The position numbers were made by a program, and so were the translations under genes. The notes beneath the pieces were generated by a model that had not been told where the DNA came from, searched no databases, and saw only the letters and a program-made list of their open reading frames with translations. From Rhabditoides inermis (lineage: Eukaryota; Nematoda; Chromadorea; Rhabditida; Rhabditidae), in contig CAWZYM010000256.1 in the NCBI GenBank assembly GCA_963966185.1, forward strand, positions 1 through 64,000: 64,000 nucleotides of DNA. Reading direction: 5' to 3'. Shown here piece after piece: positions 24,258 through 36,473 of the stretch (positions are counted from its first letter, which is position 1; every line of letters starts with the position of its first letter).

Positions 24258-24953
24258 ATGTCGGGGTCGAACGCGTTGAAGGGATTCCGCCAAATCGTAG
24301 CCGAGTTGAGGAAGGCCGACAAGGTACTCCCATTTTGTTTTATTTTCCAATGTGATGTATTACTTTCAACACGATACTTGTTCAGAACTTCAAGCGCGGC
24401 TCTCCGCAGTTCGAGTTTATGATGCAACAAATGCGCGACCACCAGATCACTCAGCAGGTACGCGTACAAAATGTTTAGTTTACCAGCTACATCGTATCTA
24501 TAAATTGATTTTTTCTATGAACAATACAAATCTGTTTCTGAATAAGAAACATATTGAAACATCATTTTGGCAATCTGGAATAGAGTCACGATTTGAATTT
24601 TTAGTCCCCAGTCATCTTGTTATTGTTATAATTGTCTCCCAGGTGTTCAGCAAGGCGCCGACGGAGATGGAGAACGTGGCGCATCTCTACGCTAGCTACC
24701 TGTCCAGGTATGCGTTGTATCGTACTGTTTCTTTGAATGTGTTTTGTTTTGCGTTATGCGATATTGCAGATTGTAGCGTGTGTTCCGTTAACACTAGGCA
24801 CACATGATTTGTCGGTGATTGCAATGTACTTGCAGCACTCGTCGTCTGCTCGAGCTGCAGAGCGAGTACAAGGGTAGAGGTGAGAGGAGTGTGGAGGAGA
24901 GCGCGAACCTCGTCGGCCTGCGCCTTCCCAAGACCGCCGAGAACAAGGAGTGA
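24258..24953 (+). CDS. FMC1: FMC1-like mitochondrial ATP synthase assembly factor
   Basis: Four exons: 24258-24323, 24386-24457, 24643-24707, 24836-24953, all phases consistent, about 106 aa. LYR-motif-superfamily small protein that assists assembly of the F1 part of mitochondrial complex V. The product starts MSGSNALKGFRQIVAELRKA, close to the FMC1 N-terminus (short LYR-like segment), has EFMMQQMRDHQITQQ, a middle helix (TEMENVAHLYASYLSS), and the diagnostic C-terminal signature YKGRGERSVEESANLVGLRL, almost the same as in animal FMC1. Length matches the family. TTTCCAG sits directly before the ATG, suggesting trans-splicing. The next gene, CAP-H2, starts 262 bp after the stop on the same strand, a nematode operon-like spacing. 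Confidence 0.9.
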
Positions 24954-25214
24954 CGGGAATATGCCTGATAGGTCGGTAAAGAGCTGTGTTCACTGTTCAC
25001 AGATAACCATGTATAGCATATACTGTTGCCTTGTTGTCATTACAACATAAATAGTTTATCCCATAGGACGATTAGAATATTGTTGATTTGCGCATAAAGT
25101 TTATCGGTTCATTCATGTTGGGATCTATTTAAATTACCACGTGGTTTTCGTCCACTGCAATATTATCTTGTGTTCTGTGCTTTGATCGTGTTCGATTATG
25201 TTATTAGTGTGTAG

Positions 25215-27663
25215 ATGGAGGATGAGGCGGACAAGTTGGACCAGGACAGGTACGCCTACCTACTCAAGCCCCTCAAGTCGCTCGTCGACTACATGAACGT
25301 CGACATTTCAAAGGTGCCCCCCCCCCCCCCTTCTCTCTTCTTGTTCTCTCTCCCACTTCACCTATCTTTGCAGTATCATGCATGAGTCAATCAGTCTCGC
25401 CTTGAATTGTTACTTTGAAACTCTTTTGTTAACTTCGTACCTAGCTGTGTTTCAGGAGTTGGAAGACTTCCGCAAGCAGTGCGATGACTTTGACCAAGAA
25501 CGCGCCTACAACAACCCTAACAAGAGGTGTCATTTTGAATATGGATATTCACGCCCATACTGCCAAGCTTGCTCGCCTAACTTAGTTGCGCTTTTCCGTT
25601 TGGAGTCTGATATATGTGTGAATTTTACGGTTTGCATTATTCAGGTTCAATTTCGCGCAGGCGTCGGTGTTGATTCAGGGCACGACTGGAGTGTATAGTA
25701 AGAAGGTGGGTGATTATGATTTTAGCTTCGATGTATTTGGATATTTTGATAATTCTGTTTCAGGTAGATATAGTGTTGCAAGAGGTGGTCAAGTTCCGGG
25801 AAATGATCAACAAGCAGGAGAGCGAGAAGAAGAAGGGAAAGAGGGGAGGAGACGGTCAGTAAAAACGGCAAAAATTGAAAAGACGCACTGGCGTCCCCAT
25901 GGTTAGCTTTATTAGCTTTCGCTTCCATTTTGTTTGTTTATCACTGAAATTTTGAATAGCTACATTGTGGAGGTGAGAGTGACAACAGACAACAACCGCT
26001 TTGTTCACTTTTAGGTATAAGTGGTTTTGTGAAGCGTATTGTTCATTTAGTCTTGCTAGTGCTGGTCTTCGGTTGTCCAGTCATTGCCACCAACTTGGCA
26101 CTGTTTGTAATGTAGGAGTGTTAGCGTGTAGTCTGTACTGTACTGTGTCGTGTTTGGAGACGATGACGACGGCGACTCGGCGGCGGTGGACCTGGACGCC
26201 GCGCCCGCCGACCCGTGTGAGCTACTCGACATTGCACACAACTACGCCTGCGCACCCGAGAAGCTATGCAAGAAGGGTACGTCTCCGTATAAACAGTCTG
26301 TTTCATTAGTTATGTCGTTGTCATTTATATATGTCTAATGTTTCTTTTCTTCTCTGTTCTCTGGCATTTCCATCATGATGTTTTGTTGAGTGTCCGAATT
26401 TGGTGTTGCTTGTGTTTGGATAGCGGGTTTGATTGATACCAGAAAAGTGTTTTCTTTTGATTTCAGGCAAGACTGCTTCGCCCGAGTGCATCTCTGTGAT
26501 GCCGATGTCTCTCATGCCGCTCGCCGACTTTGAGAAGTGCAACGTGAACATGTACTCGAAGAAGAGACGGGACGAGATCATCGGCAAGAAGGACGACTTC
26601 AAGATCAACACCGGCTACATTGGCGCCAAGGTCAAGATGTTTCTGGCTGGGAATATTTCTGGTTATTTTTTTCTGATTGTTGCGAAGTAGCGATGTTAAA
26701 GTTGGCCTAGTTTGATCAGTTGTACACTACTATGGTTGTAGGGCGCGTTGCTACTGGACCTGCTCAACTCTCGACTGCTGGACGAATTCGCGTCGGACGA
26801 GTTCATGCGGATAGGGCGGGACGACGGGGAGGAGGACGAGGGACACAGGGACGACGAAGCCGTCAGTATCTCTCTCTATCTCTAGCTCTTTCTCTATCTC
26901 TCTCACTATATATCGATTGATCGATCAATTCGGAATGAGCTACCACTAGTTGCATTTTTCAGACACTGAAGCGCGAGGTGCCTTCGCAGCTGAAGCAGTC
27001 TCAGTCGACGCAGCCGATGCCGGACATGGATGAGGGAGGGGAAGGGTTCGACGACGACGACGATATGATGATGGACATGGACGACGGAATCGGAGCGGGT
27101 GGGTGTAAGCTTGGATTGATTGTGAAAATGATGCTGCTACATTCTTTTTTTCTGTATATCGATCATGCATTCCGGTCGGTATCTATTGTTTTTGCTCGAG
27201 TGGTGGGTGATGGTGTTTTGGGCAACCTAGCTTTGTCGGAAGTTGAGTAGCCGTAGCCGGAAGTTGATCCATATTGCAGACATTGGCTCTCTGTCGCCTG
27301 CCGAGTTGGCGCGACGGCGGACGGCCGGACGCGCGTCTTTCATCGACCACCAGAGGAGACTCACCCATCTAAGGTACCACGTCGTCTCTTGTGTTTTTTT
27401 TGTGTGATATCGAGCATATCGAGTGTAGTAACCCATATATTTCATGCGTTTGTGCGTTCGTGGGATCACGCATTTCAGTAGGGATTTTTTAAGCAGTATT
27501 TTTTTTTGGACATACAGATCTCTTTCTGTTTTACAGGTCGTCTACTGCGTTGACGAACGCGGATCCTTCATCGCAGGGCAGCGACCCCTCGCAACAGGAG
27601 AGAGCGATCGGGATCGGGAGGAGGACGGGCCCGACACGGCTGGAGGACTTTGCTGGTGGGTGC

Positions 27664-27703
<40 letters not shown>

Positions 27704-30700
27704 ACGGTGACATGATATCTCTGAAATGACATGAACTTAGTGCTTGCTATCATTTGTTGAATCTCGAGAATCTCATCGACTTTTTGATCGACCGGTCGAA
27801 AAGCGATCTTAAAATGACGCTGACGCTTCGAGATAAAATGCAAATTTTCTCAAAATTTTGAGATTTGAAATGACCGAGATATCGATATCTCAAATTTATC
27901 GCAGCGATGACCCAAAAACGACTGTTTTTGAAACCTTGTGTTTCTGTTCTTTCTGCGATTGTGTATTGTTGTTGCGCTATTGGAAGAGGTTTGGCGTGCA
28001 TACAACATACATACAGGCAGTATGACACCGATAGCGGAGTCGGAGTCGGGTCTGCTGACGGTTTGGAAGTGATGACGTTTCAACATATCTCATAGGCGCT
28101 TCTACGTTTGAAAGTATGATGTTAATTGTCGAATGTCGGATCACACGAATACGACTTGAATAATTTTCATTTCTCAAAATGTTATTAAATAATTTTTTTT
28201 TAAAGTTCGATATCTCGTTTCGAGATATCGCAATATCGACCGGTCTTTTTGAGAAGGAATAGGAAATCACGCGAATAAGAAATCAAATCATACCATCACA
28301 CCACCACACTACCACACCATCACACCATCATACCACTCACACAACCCACACCTCCACTCCTGTACACCACCACACCACCCACACCACATTTAGGTAATCA
28401 CACCACCACACCAACACACCACTCACACAACCCACACCACCATACCACCACACCATCAACATATTCAGTCGTAGAGAATAGTGTGGTTGTGTTAAGTTGT
28501 GATGGTGTGATGGTGTGGTAGTGTGAACTCCATATTGTCGAGAAATTATATCATTTCGAAAAATTGAGAAATGGTCGTCATTTTCTCAACATTTGAGTAT
28601 CAATTTTGATAGCAAGCACTACGAACATGAGTACGAATGCAATATTGTTGGATAGCGGATGGTATTGTCACATTGTCAGTATTGCACATGAATTCGGGTG
28701 TTTTTGAGGGTTTTAGAGATAACAAGTATAGTGACAGATTAGTATTACGGGCGAGGTCGAGAGTTGAGTAATTGAATTGTGAGTCGGCTAATGTAATATA
28801 TTCAGAGGAGGACTTTGAGAATGACGACGTTGGAGAGGATAACAAGGAAAACACGCGGGTCGGCTCGCGGAGAGGGGCCAAGAAGGAGATCAAGCAGGTG
28901 CGGGCGAGGAGGAAACAATACCTTTTCTCCAAAAGGAAATGGTTTTGTATGTTCTACAGCCTGTTGTTGAGGACCCGTGGCTGGCTCCGTCGCTGGAGTG
29001 CGGGTTGGAGTGGGAGGAGAAGGTGGACGAGTGGAAGATGGACACGGAGGAGGAGAGCAACTGGCGGCAGGCCAGACACAAGACGGCCAAGACGTGGATG
29101 CAGGCCGACAAGATGGTCGACAGGATGAGGGTCGGTGGGGGGGGGTCGGAGTATTGAAGAATGGGTTGGGAAGGGTTGTCTGATCCCGGAAGGAGATGTG
29201 GTTGCTAGTGCCGAGCAATCGCGGGTGTGGGATAGAGTGGGGGGAGAGATAGCTATACGTTGCTCGTTACAGGCCGATCGCAAGAAGATGACGCCGCAGC
29301 AGCGTACGATGGAGACTCTCGAGTACATCAACAACAACATGCTCCGCCGCGCGCAGAAGAGGAACGTGGCGCGGCCCGATCACTGGGTGAGATAGGGTTG
29401 AATGTACTGTATTCAATATTAGTGATTACTGTGTTGGATTGTGTTGCTTTCAGGCAGCGGAGGCTCTGTCCAAGTACATTGTGCGGTCGAAGCAAGAGCG
29501 TCAGAAGGCGAAGCGGGAGAGGAGAAAGGCGGCCGAGGAGAGGGTGCTGGCAGCCGATACGGGTCGGTGGGGGAGGGAGAAGGGGAGGAATGGTTAATGG
29601 TTTTCAATTGAGAACTGAAAGAAAAGGATTTGTAAGTTGTAAAATGTTCTACGGCATGTTTTCCTGACCTGACATTGTCGTTCTGTGGTGGTCATGTTGC
29701 AGCAATTTGGGCGTGGTATATTTAGCGGTTTTGGTTGTCTTGTCGCCGGGTCGTTTGTTACTAACATATGAGTATGTGTGTACCAGTTCAGAATTCAGAA
29801 TTCAGAATATTTATCTCGAATCAAATAGCACATTACAATTATGTAAATTACGGCACGGTTACGGTAAAATACAGTAATGCAACGCCTACTGCGAGTCCCA
29901 ATAACACGGATTTCGGTAGTCCCGTGGATGCGTGCGTGCTGTTGGTGGTGCTTGTCATCCCCTGCTTGCGGCTTCTGGGGAAGTTTCGATCTCGGCGGCG
30001 GAAGATCCGGGCTTCAACGATCGATCGCGAAGAGACGTCTCCGAGAGTTTCATCGTCTTCGAGGATTCCTCTCCAGTCTCAATGCCGTAGATGTAGAGAG
30101 TAGCAAAATCGAGTACCAGTCCGGTTAGTATCCTCCGCCGCACAGCATTGTTCAGGGGTCAGGGGAATAACAGGGGAAGGCACGCGACCGCGCGGTAGCA
30201 GAGAAAGGAAAGGAATGATTAGTATCCGCGTCTGTCTGTACCAGTTCGAGCTCATATAATGTAAATCTTTCTCATGTTGTCTTTTGTGCAGCGCGGGAGG
30301 TGCGCTCTCACCAGCAGGCAGTCGAGGAGGAGTTTGGAGGAGCGGATGGGTATGTCGATTATGGTTATTGATTCAATCAATCGAATGTTTATTGGTGTGT
30401 CTTCTTCTTGTGGATGAATGTTGGCACTGATCGATGCTTTGATTAGGTGTCAGTTTATTCCATCCGTTTTGTTGTAGCTTTGGCGACGAGGACGATGAGC
30501 TCGGAGGGCTGGGGGGAGACGACTGTGACATGGACGACCTGCCCATCGGAGACATACCGCCCGGACAGCGATTCGCCGATCTCAGTCTGTTACCGCTTCT
30601 GTTGTGTTTAGTACGAGCAACATGTCCGATAAGCTAATTAGCTATTGCTGTTTTTGGATGACTAAATGATACATGGAACGCATCTCGCAATGATTCGTTT

Positions 30701-32036
30701 TCAGATGACGAGGACTTGATCACGGAGATCAACGTGCCGGTGCTGCACTCTCAGCCGAAGGCTCGGAGAAGTCTGGCGGGAGGGGCAGGAGACATGAGCA
30801 TGGATGGAGGCGGGTTCATCGGGGACGACGGCGCTGACTACTTTGCCGGCATGGACCGCCCGCCCAGCCACATGGACTACGAGCAGAGGGTCGACTTCTA
30901 CCTCAAGAAGTACGGTGCATTCTGTTGGACACGTTGAGCTCACGAGCTGATTGAAGCTGACGCCTTGGTGTGGTATCGTGGGGACTGGAAATTGTTCGTT
31001 TGTTGCTTCTGATGGCCGAAGTAGCACGCTTTTCTAGCATGTATTGTAGTGGCGCGCTGTTTATATTAGGATCTGGTACCTGATTGTGAGTATGAGTATG
31101 TGATGTTCTGTTTGCAGGTACTGGTCGACTTCGGCGGAGGCGATGTCTCAGCTGGCGGTTCGCGTGTCGGCGTGGGAGGACCTGATGGTGCCCCTGCTGG
31201 AGGAGGAAGAGCAGAGGAAGGAGTTCGACATACACGAGTCAGTGCGAGGGCGGGATGTGGCATTTCGACTATGTGACTACTTGACTTTGTGTCTTTTTCA
31301 AGTGGTTGTTAGAAAAGTAAAAGTAGAGGACATAAGTATGATCTCGGAGTGAGAGAATAAGAAAGAATGCATCGTGGTCGTGGAAGAAGTAGGCATGAGA
31401 GAAGGAGGGGATAGAGATGATGAATTGATAATCTGTGTTTAGGTACGGCAGCGATATGCTCGCCTGGTTCCAGGGTCTCCCCGTCGGCACGCAAAAGTCG
31501 TTCTCGGAGGTGAGTGGGAGATAGATAGGGTTACTGTACTGCTTTGACAGTTGATTTGGTTACGGTAGAGTATAGTAGTCACGACGTTCACGAGCTGATG
31601 CTGATGTCAGAATGGACTGGATTGGCTATTGGCTTCTTTTAGCTGCTGCAAGGTCGTCAGAAGCACGAGGTGTCCCGCTACTTCCTGTCGTGTCTGATGC
31701 TGGCCAACACGGAGAACGTGCAGGTGACGGACGACCAGAGCGAGGGAAAGGTACGCGGAGATTGAAAAGCTTCGTATTTGTACAAATAAACGAAATTGTA
31801 TCAAACATCGCTTGTAGAGTGTGTTTGGGATGTGAAACTTATGTTGAGTTGAAAGTTGTGAGGTTTTGAATCATGTTTAAATGTTTTTTTAATGATCTGT
31901 GTTTAGGTACAACATTTCGATAGTCTAGTATAGTGTACATTTCTAGGGCGCGGGCGCTGCGTGGAACACTATGCGCGTGCGCATTCTCAAGTTCGAGAGG
32001 CACCACGAGGTGTTCGACCAGGACGGCGCGCTCTGA
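25215..32036 (+). CDS. NCAPH2: Condensin II complex subunit H2 (CAP-H2 / KLE-2 type)
   Basis: Kleisin of condensin II, bridging the SMC heads and HEAT subunits for chromosome compaction. Twenty-one exons: 25215-25313, 25456-25526, 25645-25705, 25764-25854, 26160-26276, 26467-26630, 26742-26861, 26963-27098, 27280-27373, 27537-27655, 28806-28897, 28960-29130, 29273-29386, 29454-29562, 30292-30349, 30478-30584, 30705-30909, 31118-31237, 31443-31509, 31643-31750, 31947-32036. The N-terminus (YAYLLKPLKSLVDYMNVDIS, FNFAQASVLIQGTTGVYSKK, VDIVLQEVV) is the conserved CNDH2 N domain that binds SMC2. Acidic linkers follow (DDDDD runs), then ISVMPMSLMPLADFEKCNV and a basic helical middle. The C-terminus has YEQRVDFYLKKYW, AMSQLAVRVSAWEDLMVPLL and VSRYFLSCLMLANTENVQV, the winged-helix end that contacts SMC4. 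The start follows a TAG acceptor immediately. The intron 27656-28805 contains an 880-bp transposon. Confidence 0.92.
27740..28619. mobile_element. 880-bp TA-flanked inverted-repeat element in CAP-H2 intron
   Basis: Perfect 13-bp termini GTGCTTGCTATCA (27740-27752) and TGATAGCAAGCAC (28607-28619), each flanked by TA, as for Tc1/mariner-type insertion. Inner inverted blocks include CTCGACCGGTC-like motifs and, at 28290-28520, CACCACAC arrays with an inverted GTGTGGTG partner. No transposase frame. It sits wholly within the intron between the exons ending 27655 and starting 28806. Confidence 0.8.
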
Positions 32037-32631
32037 GACACGCACCACTCAATCACCAGATCACCACCCCTCACCCCAGGTCCTGTAGGTATCCATGTCC
32101 CCCTCATCCGCAACCTCAACCACATTGTCTTGTCCCTTGCGCTGTGAAATTGGCTTCACTTCACTGCTTACCTCCAATGTAGGTATAGATTTGCATATAT
32201 TTGCGCTTTCTTTTATCTGCCTGTTATGTTCTGAGGCTACTGACCATTGTATCATTCCACTACTACTGTTTTCAGTGTTCTATCCATCTTTCCATTGATT
32301 GCATCTCCATTCTACCAGTGTCCTCTCAAGTTCACTCAATTTGTCCAACGCACATGTCTTACCCCTCCTCCTTGCTGCTCAGCTGCCTCTATTGCTTGTC
32401 CCGTATCTCGACTATTGATTAGGTTGATTAATGCGCGATCCGCGATCTCGCCACATACTGATCACTTCTACTTGTTATTATTTACTATGTGCTTATTCCA
32501 CGATAAATTGTATTGTAATTATAATGATGATGTTTGGCAACTATCGTTATGCGTTGCTGGTCGCATCTGATATTTTACTGATGATATTACTGATGATGCC
32601 TTGATTGTGATTGTTATGTGGTTTAGGCGCT
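32037..32631 (+). other. CAP-H2 to RFC3 spacer
   Basis: No exon seen. AT- and pyrimidine-rich; ends with GTTTAG at 32621-32626 and five bases before the RFC3 ATG, which suits a trans-splice acceptor. It probably holds the CAP-H2 3' UTR. Confidence 0.6.
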
Positions 32632-35522
32632 ATGGTTCTGTGGGTGGACGCTCATCGGCCAACGCAGCTCGAGAAGCTGTCGTATCACAAGGAGCAGGTG
32701 AGGAGAGAGAGGGGGGGGGGGGAGGGAGAGAGATGCACGCCTTGTTTCCTGCAGGCAGACGGTCTGCGTGAGATGGTGAAGCAGGACGACTTCCCCCACC
32801 TGCTCGTCTACGGACCCGACGGCGCCGGCAAGAAGACGAGGATCAGGTGGGTGGTGGGGAAAACTGAGGAAGGAGTAGTTTTGTATCTGTTTATCGTTTG
32901 ATATGTTGATTGTTAATTGTTGGTGTGTGAATAATTGATGTAACCGTTTGGTGAAAAAGTGGTTAGGCAAAGTATGTAGTGAGTTCGGTTGAAGTTCATC
33001 CGTTGCAGGTGCATCCTTCGCGAGCTCTACGGGGCGGGCGCGGACCGACTGCGCATCGACACACAGGCATTCACCGCCCCCTCCGGAAAGAAGCTAGAGA
33101 TACAGACAGTCAACAGCAACTACCACATCGAGCTCAGTCCCGGGTGAGGCGAGCGAGCGAATGGGGAAGGGAAGGGTAGCAGTAAGACTTGTGTGAGCAG
33201 TGTTCCGATTTATCAGCCACTCACTGCATTTACTTTCTTTCTTTTTTGAAAGTTGGATGGAATACGCAAGGCTGTTCCAGTGACGTATGTCATTCATTAT
33301 CATTTTTCAACGCTTTGTATTGCTAAAAATATTATTGAATACGTGGATTGATTTAGCACATGTGGATCCCGTGGCACTTCAGTACTTAGTACAGCTAACT
33401 TAAATATTTGTGTATTTTATGTGTGTGTTGCAGTGACGTGGGCATCTACGACCGTGTGGTGGTGATGGAGGTAGTGAAGCAGATGGCACAGAGCGGACAG
33501 ATCGACGCCGCCAGCCAGAAGAGGTTCAAGGGTGAGAGAAAAGGGGGGGGGGGTAGAGAGATGGAGGGAGGGGGAAAAGAGCTGTGTGGTTGCAGTGGTT
33601 GTGCTGAACGAGGTGGACCAGCTGACTCGCGACGCGCAGCACGCACTCCGCAGGACCATGGAGAAGTACAGGTGGGTGAGGGTGTGGCTGCAGATGTTCA
33701 ATAGAAACTGTGAAGTCGAAAGTAGCAGTATTTGAATAATAGTGAAGCTTGTTTCACGTGGGTCCGTGAGTGTTGTTTGACTAATAGTATTTTTAGATCA
33801 AAAGAATATGGTTTGTATTATCGACGAAGGGTTTTAAAAATAGTACTTGATTGATTCAGATTTTTGTTATCATTAGCTTCATGTTTAGCCGCAACTGTCG
33901 TCTGGTGCTGTGCTGCGAGTCGTTGTCGCGTGTGATCGAACCGCTGCGGTCGAGGTGCATGGCTGTCAGGGTGGCCGCCCCCGAGGATGACGAGGTGAGA
34001 AGAGAGAGGAGAGAGAGAGAGAGGGGAGAGAGAGAGAGAGATGATATTGTCTCTTCTTGAGGTGCGCGCCTGTATTCGCTATGTGTGCGAGAAGGAGAGC
34101 GTCAACTTCTCGGACGATGTCATCGACCAGGTTGGTGCAACGTTCCCGCATATCATGAGTTTCGTAGAATTATCACTTATCACCACGATGAGCTCTGAGA
34201 GAATTGCATTCATCGAGTCATATAGTAGTATGCAAATGGCTGTACTGTTTCGCTAGGTGGTGGAGAAGAGTCGCGGCAACTTGCGTCGCGCGCTCCTGTT
34301 GCTGGAGGCGACCAGGGCACAGGGCAATGTCGGCAAGGAGTACAAGGTGGGTGAGAGTGAGGGAGGAGATGGGTGGTGTGTAAAAGAGTGCATGCATGTA
34401 CAAAGAGTTTTTTAAGCGGTATTGAGGTATTGTTGTTTTTGGCTTTTCCTTACGGTGACCTGTGAAGTGCCAGTCAGCTATGTTAGAGATCGAACGTCAT
34501 TTTGATGGTATAAACAGAGTCGTAGTGTTAATATTGCGTGTTGACAAGTGAGTGTGTGGATGCAGGTGCCGGAGCCAGAGTGGGAGACGTACATCCGCGA
34601 GACTGCCGAGCTGATCATCAAGAAGCAGAGCGGAGAAGCACTCATGCAGGTGTGTTTTCTCATACTTTGATTGCACATTTTATCTTTGACAAATTGCTTG
34701 TAGTTTTGTTTGTTTGTGCAGTGTCACTATGATTGTGTCTGTGTTGTAGGTACGCGAGCGTCTGTACGAGCTGCTCAGCCGATGCATCCCCGCCAATGTC
34801 ATCTTCGTCGTGAGTCGCGCTTCTTCAATAGATTTTTTTTCTATTTTTATATCCTTTATTCTTATTAATTGTATCGCAAAGTATTTTATTTAGGTTTGTT
34901 GTTGATACGAATATTACATAATTGTTTTACACTGGCGTATCAGGAAAGACGAAATGTGTTTGAAAAAGCCTTGAAAGATTTTTTGAAAATTAATTAGTAG
35001 TGCTGCGGACTTGAGTGTGATTTGTGATACCCTGTTTTCAGTACCTTCTGCGCTGTCTGCTGCCGTTCTGTTCGGAGAAGGCCCGGTTCGAGGTGAATAT
35101 TGATTAATGATTGAATGATACTCGTGCAACGTGCATGTATGGAATTGGGTTGTGCACAAGACATTCTATAGTCTGCGCCAGAGCGATAGTTTTCGATCTA
35201 CCTCGCTTGCAGTTCGAAACACGGTGCCATAACCGTCTGCTTCTCTTGTTTTGCGCGCTATTGCCGAGAGCTGACTCTCCGTCTTTCCTCTGATCTACCC
35301 CACTTCGCGCAACTTATTGCGAGCATAGAACTATAATTGGGTTGACGGCGGTTGTTCGCCCAAGTGGCAGCGGCATGCTTGCAGGTGATCAGTGAGGCTG
35401 CCCGTTTCGAGCACCGTCTCACCCGCGGCAACAAGGCTGTCATGCACATCGAGGCCTTTGTCGCCGCCTTCATGGAGATCTTCCAAAGGACCACCGCCGA
35501 GAACACCATGGACATGTCCTAG
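32632..35522 (+). CDS. rfc-3: Replication factor C subunit 3
   Basis: AAA+ small subunit of the clamp loader that places PCNA on DNA. Twelve exons: 32632-32697, 32755-32846, 33009-33143, 33434-33531, 33596-33671, 33889-33994, 34062-34130, 34257-34346, 34566-34649, 34750-34809, 35042-35092, 35385-35522. Landmarks: N-terminal WVDAHRPTQLEKLSYH, Walker A region LVYGPDGAGKKTR, VNSNYHIELSPGD (RFC3-specific), Walker B position VVVLNEVDQLTRDAQ, sensor region RNCRLVLCCESLSRV, SRC motif EPLRSRCMAVRV, and RGNLRRALLLLEA. The Walker A reads G-P-D-G-A-G-K-K rather than GPSGAGKK, and Walker B has N-E in place of D-E, as is usual for this subunit. The C-terminal collar domain is complete. The length agrees with RFC3 (about 355 aa). 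It is the third gene of the possible operon. Confidence 0.95.
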
Positions 35523-35671
35523 GTTCACAGCCCCATATGCTCATTGTTCCATGTATCCTGCGCATTGTCACTTTGCTAATCTATGCAGTTTCCTGATCTT
35601 TTGACTTGATGAGATCTCCTTGATTTTAGAACTCTGTTGCCTTTTTTACACACGTGTATAGTTGTCTCGTG

Positions 35672-35677
35672 AATAAA
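35672..35677 (+). terminator. Polyadenylation signal of RFC3
   Basis: AATAAA starts 150 bp after the RFC3 stop. Confidence 0.8.
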
Positions 35678-36413
35678 GTAGTTTTCGCTATCGGGGGTTG
35701 TGGTTTGTTAATGGGTAGCTGATGTTTGTGTGTCACCGATATCCAAGTAATGCTCACATGCTAACCGTTACCGTTACTATATGATGTGATTCGAAATTTA
35801 AAAAAAATTACTACACGCAGCTATTATGCGCTGGCGGCGTGCACAACCACCACACTATAGAGTCATTGATATTTAATCGAACAAAGAGCCCATCTAGCTT
35901 CACTGGCTCTTCAGTGTACTATAATGAATTCTGAATCACTGACGTCTTCCGTGAAAAGACTCAATTGCGATACTAAATCGACAGCATCAAAAATGCATTG
36001 ACAGTAACTATAGAAAAAAGCTTTTCAACTCTATCTTTGCTTTCGTCAAAACGGAAAAGTGCTTTGTTCGCAGTGAAAGTGTGAAATAGTATGGTTTGAT
36101 TGGCAGGGGGTTACACTCTCGACGGTCTGCGTTACTCTAATTCGATCGCTATCGCGCAGTCACTTTGGCGAGTACTTTCAAAGCAAGGTCATCACAGATC
36201 ACACCGAAACACCACCCACAAACAACGGACGACCTATGAGAAGCCGCAGAGAGAGAGGAGAGGAAGAGAAAAAAGAGAGAAAGTGACCGTTTGGCTGCTT
36301 GCGAGACGATGAGATGGCATAAACACGCTTTTGAAACCGCCGAGAATGAGAGAAAATAGTGGTGTGAGAGAGATTGAAGTACAAGCGGTCAACGGTTCAC
36401 CTTGAGACAGTAG
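35678..36413. other. Intergenic, RFC3 to Ala/Pro-rich gene
   Basis: No exon seen; contains the upstream promoter region of the gene at 36474. Confidence 0.5.
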
Positions 36414-36420
36414 TATAAAA
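36414..36420 (+). promoter_or_regulatory. TATA box of Ala/Pro-rich secreted protein
   Basis: TATAAAA lies 60 bp before the ATG at 36474. Confidence 0.8.
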
Positions 36421-36473
36421 CGGCGTGTGGTGGGTAGAAGGACATCGACTCGTCTCGACACAACTTCTCGGCA

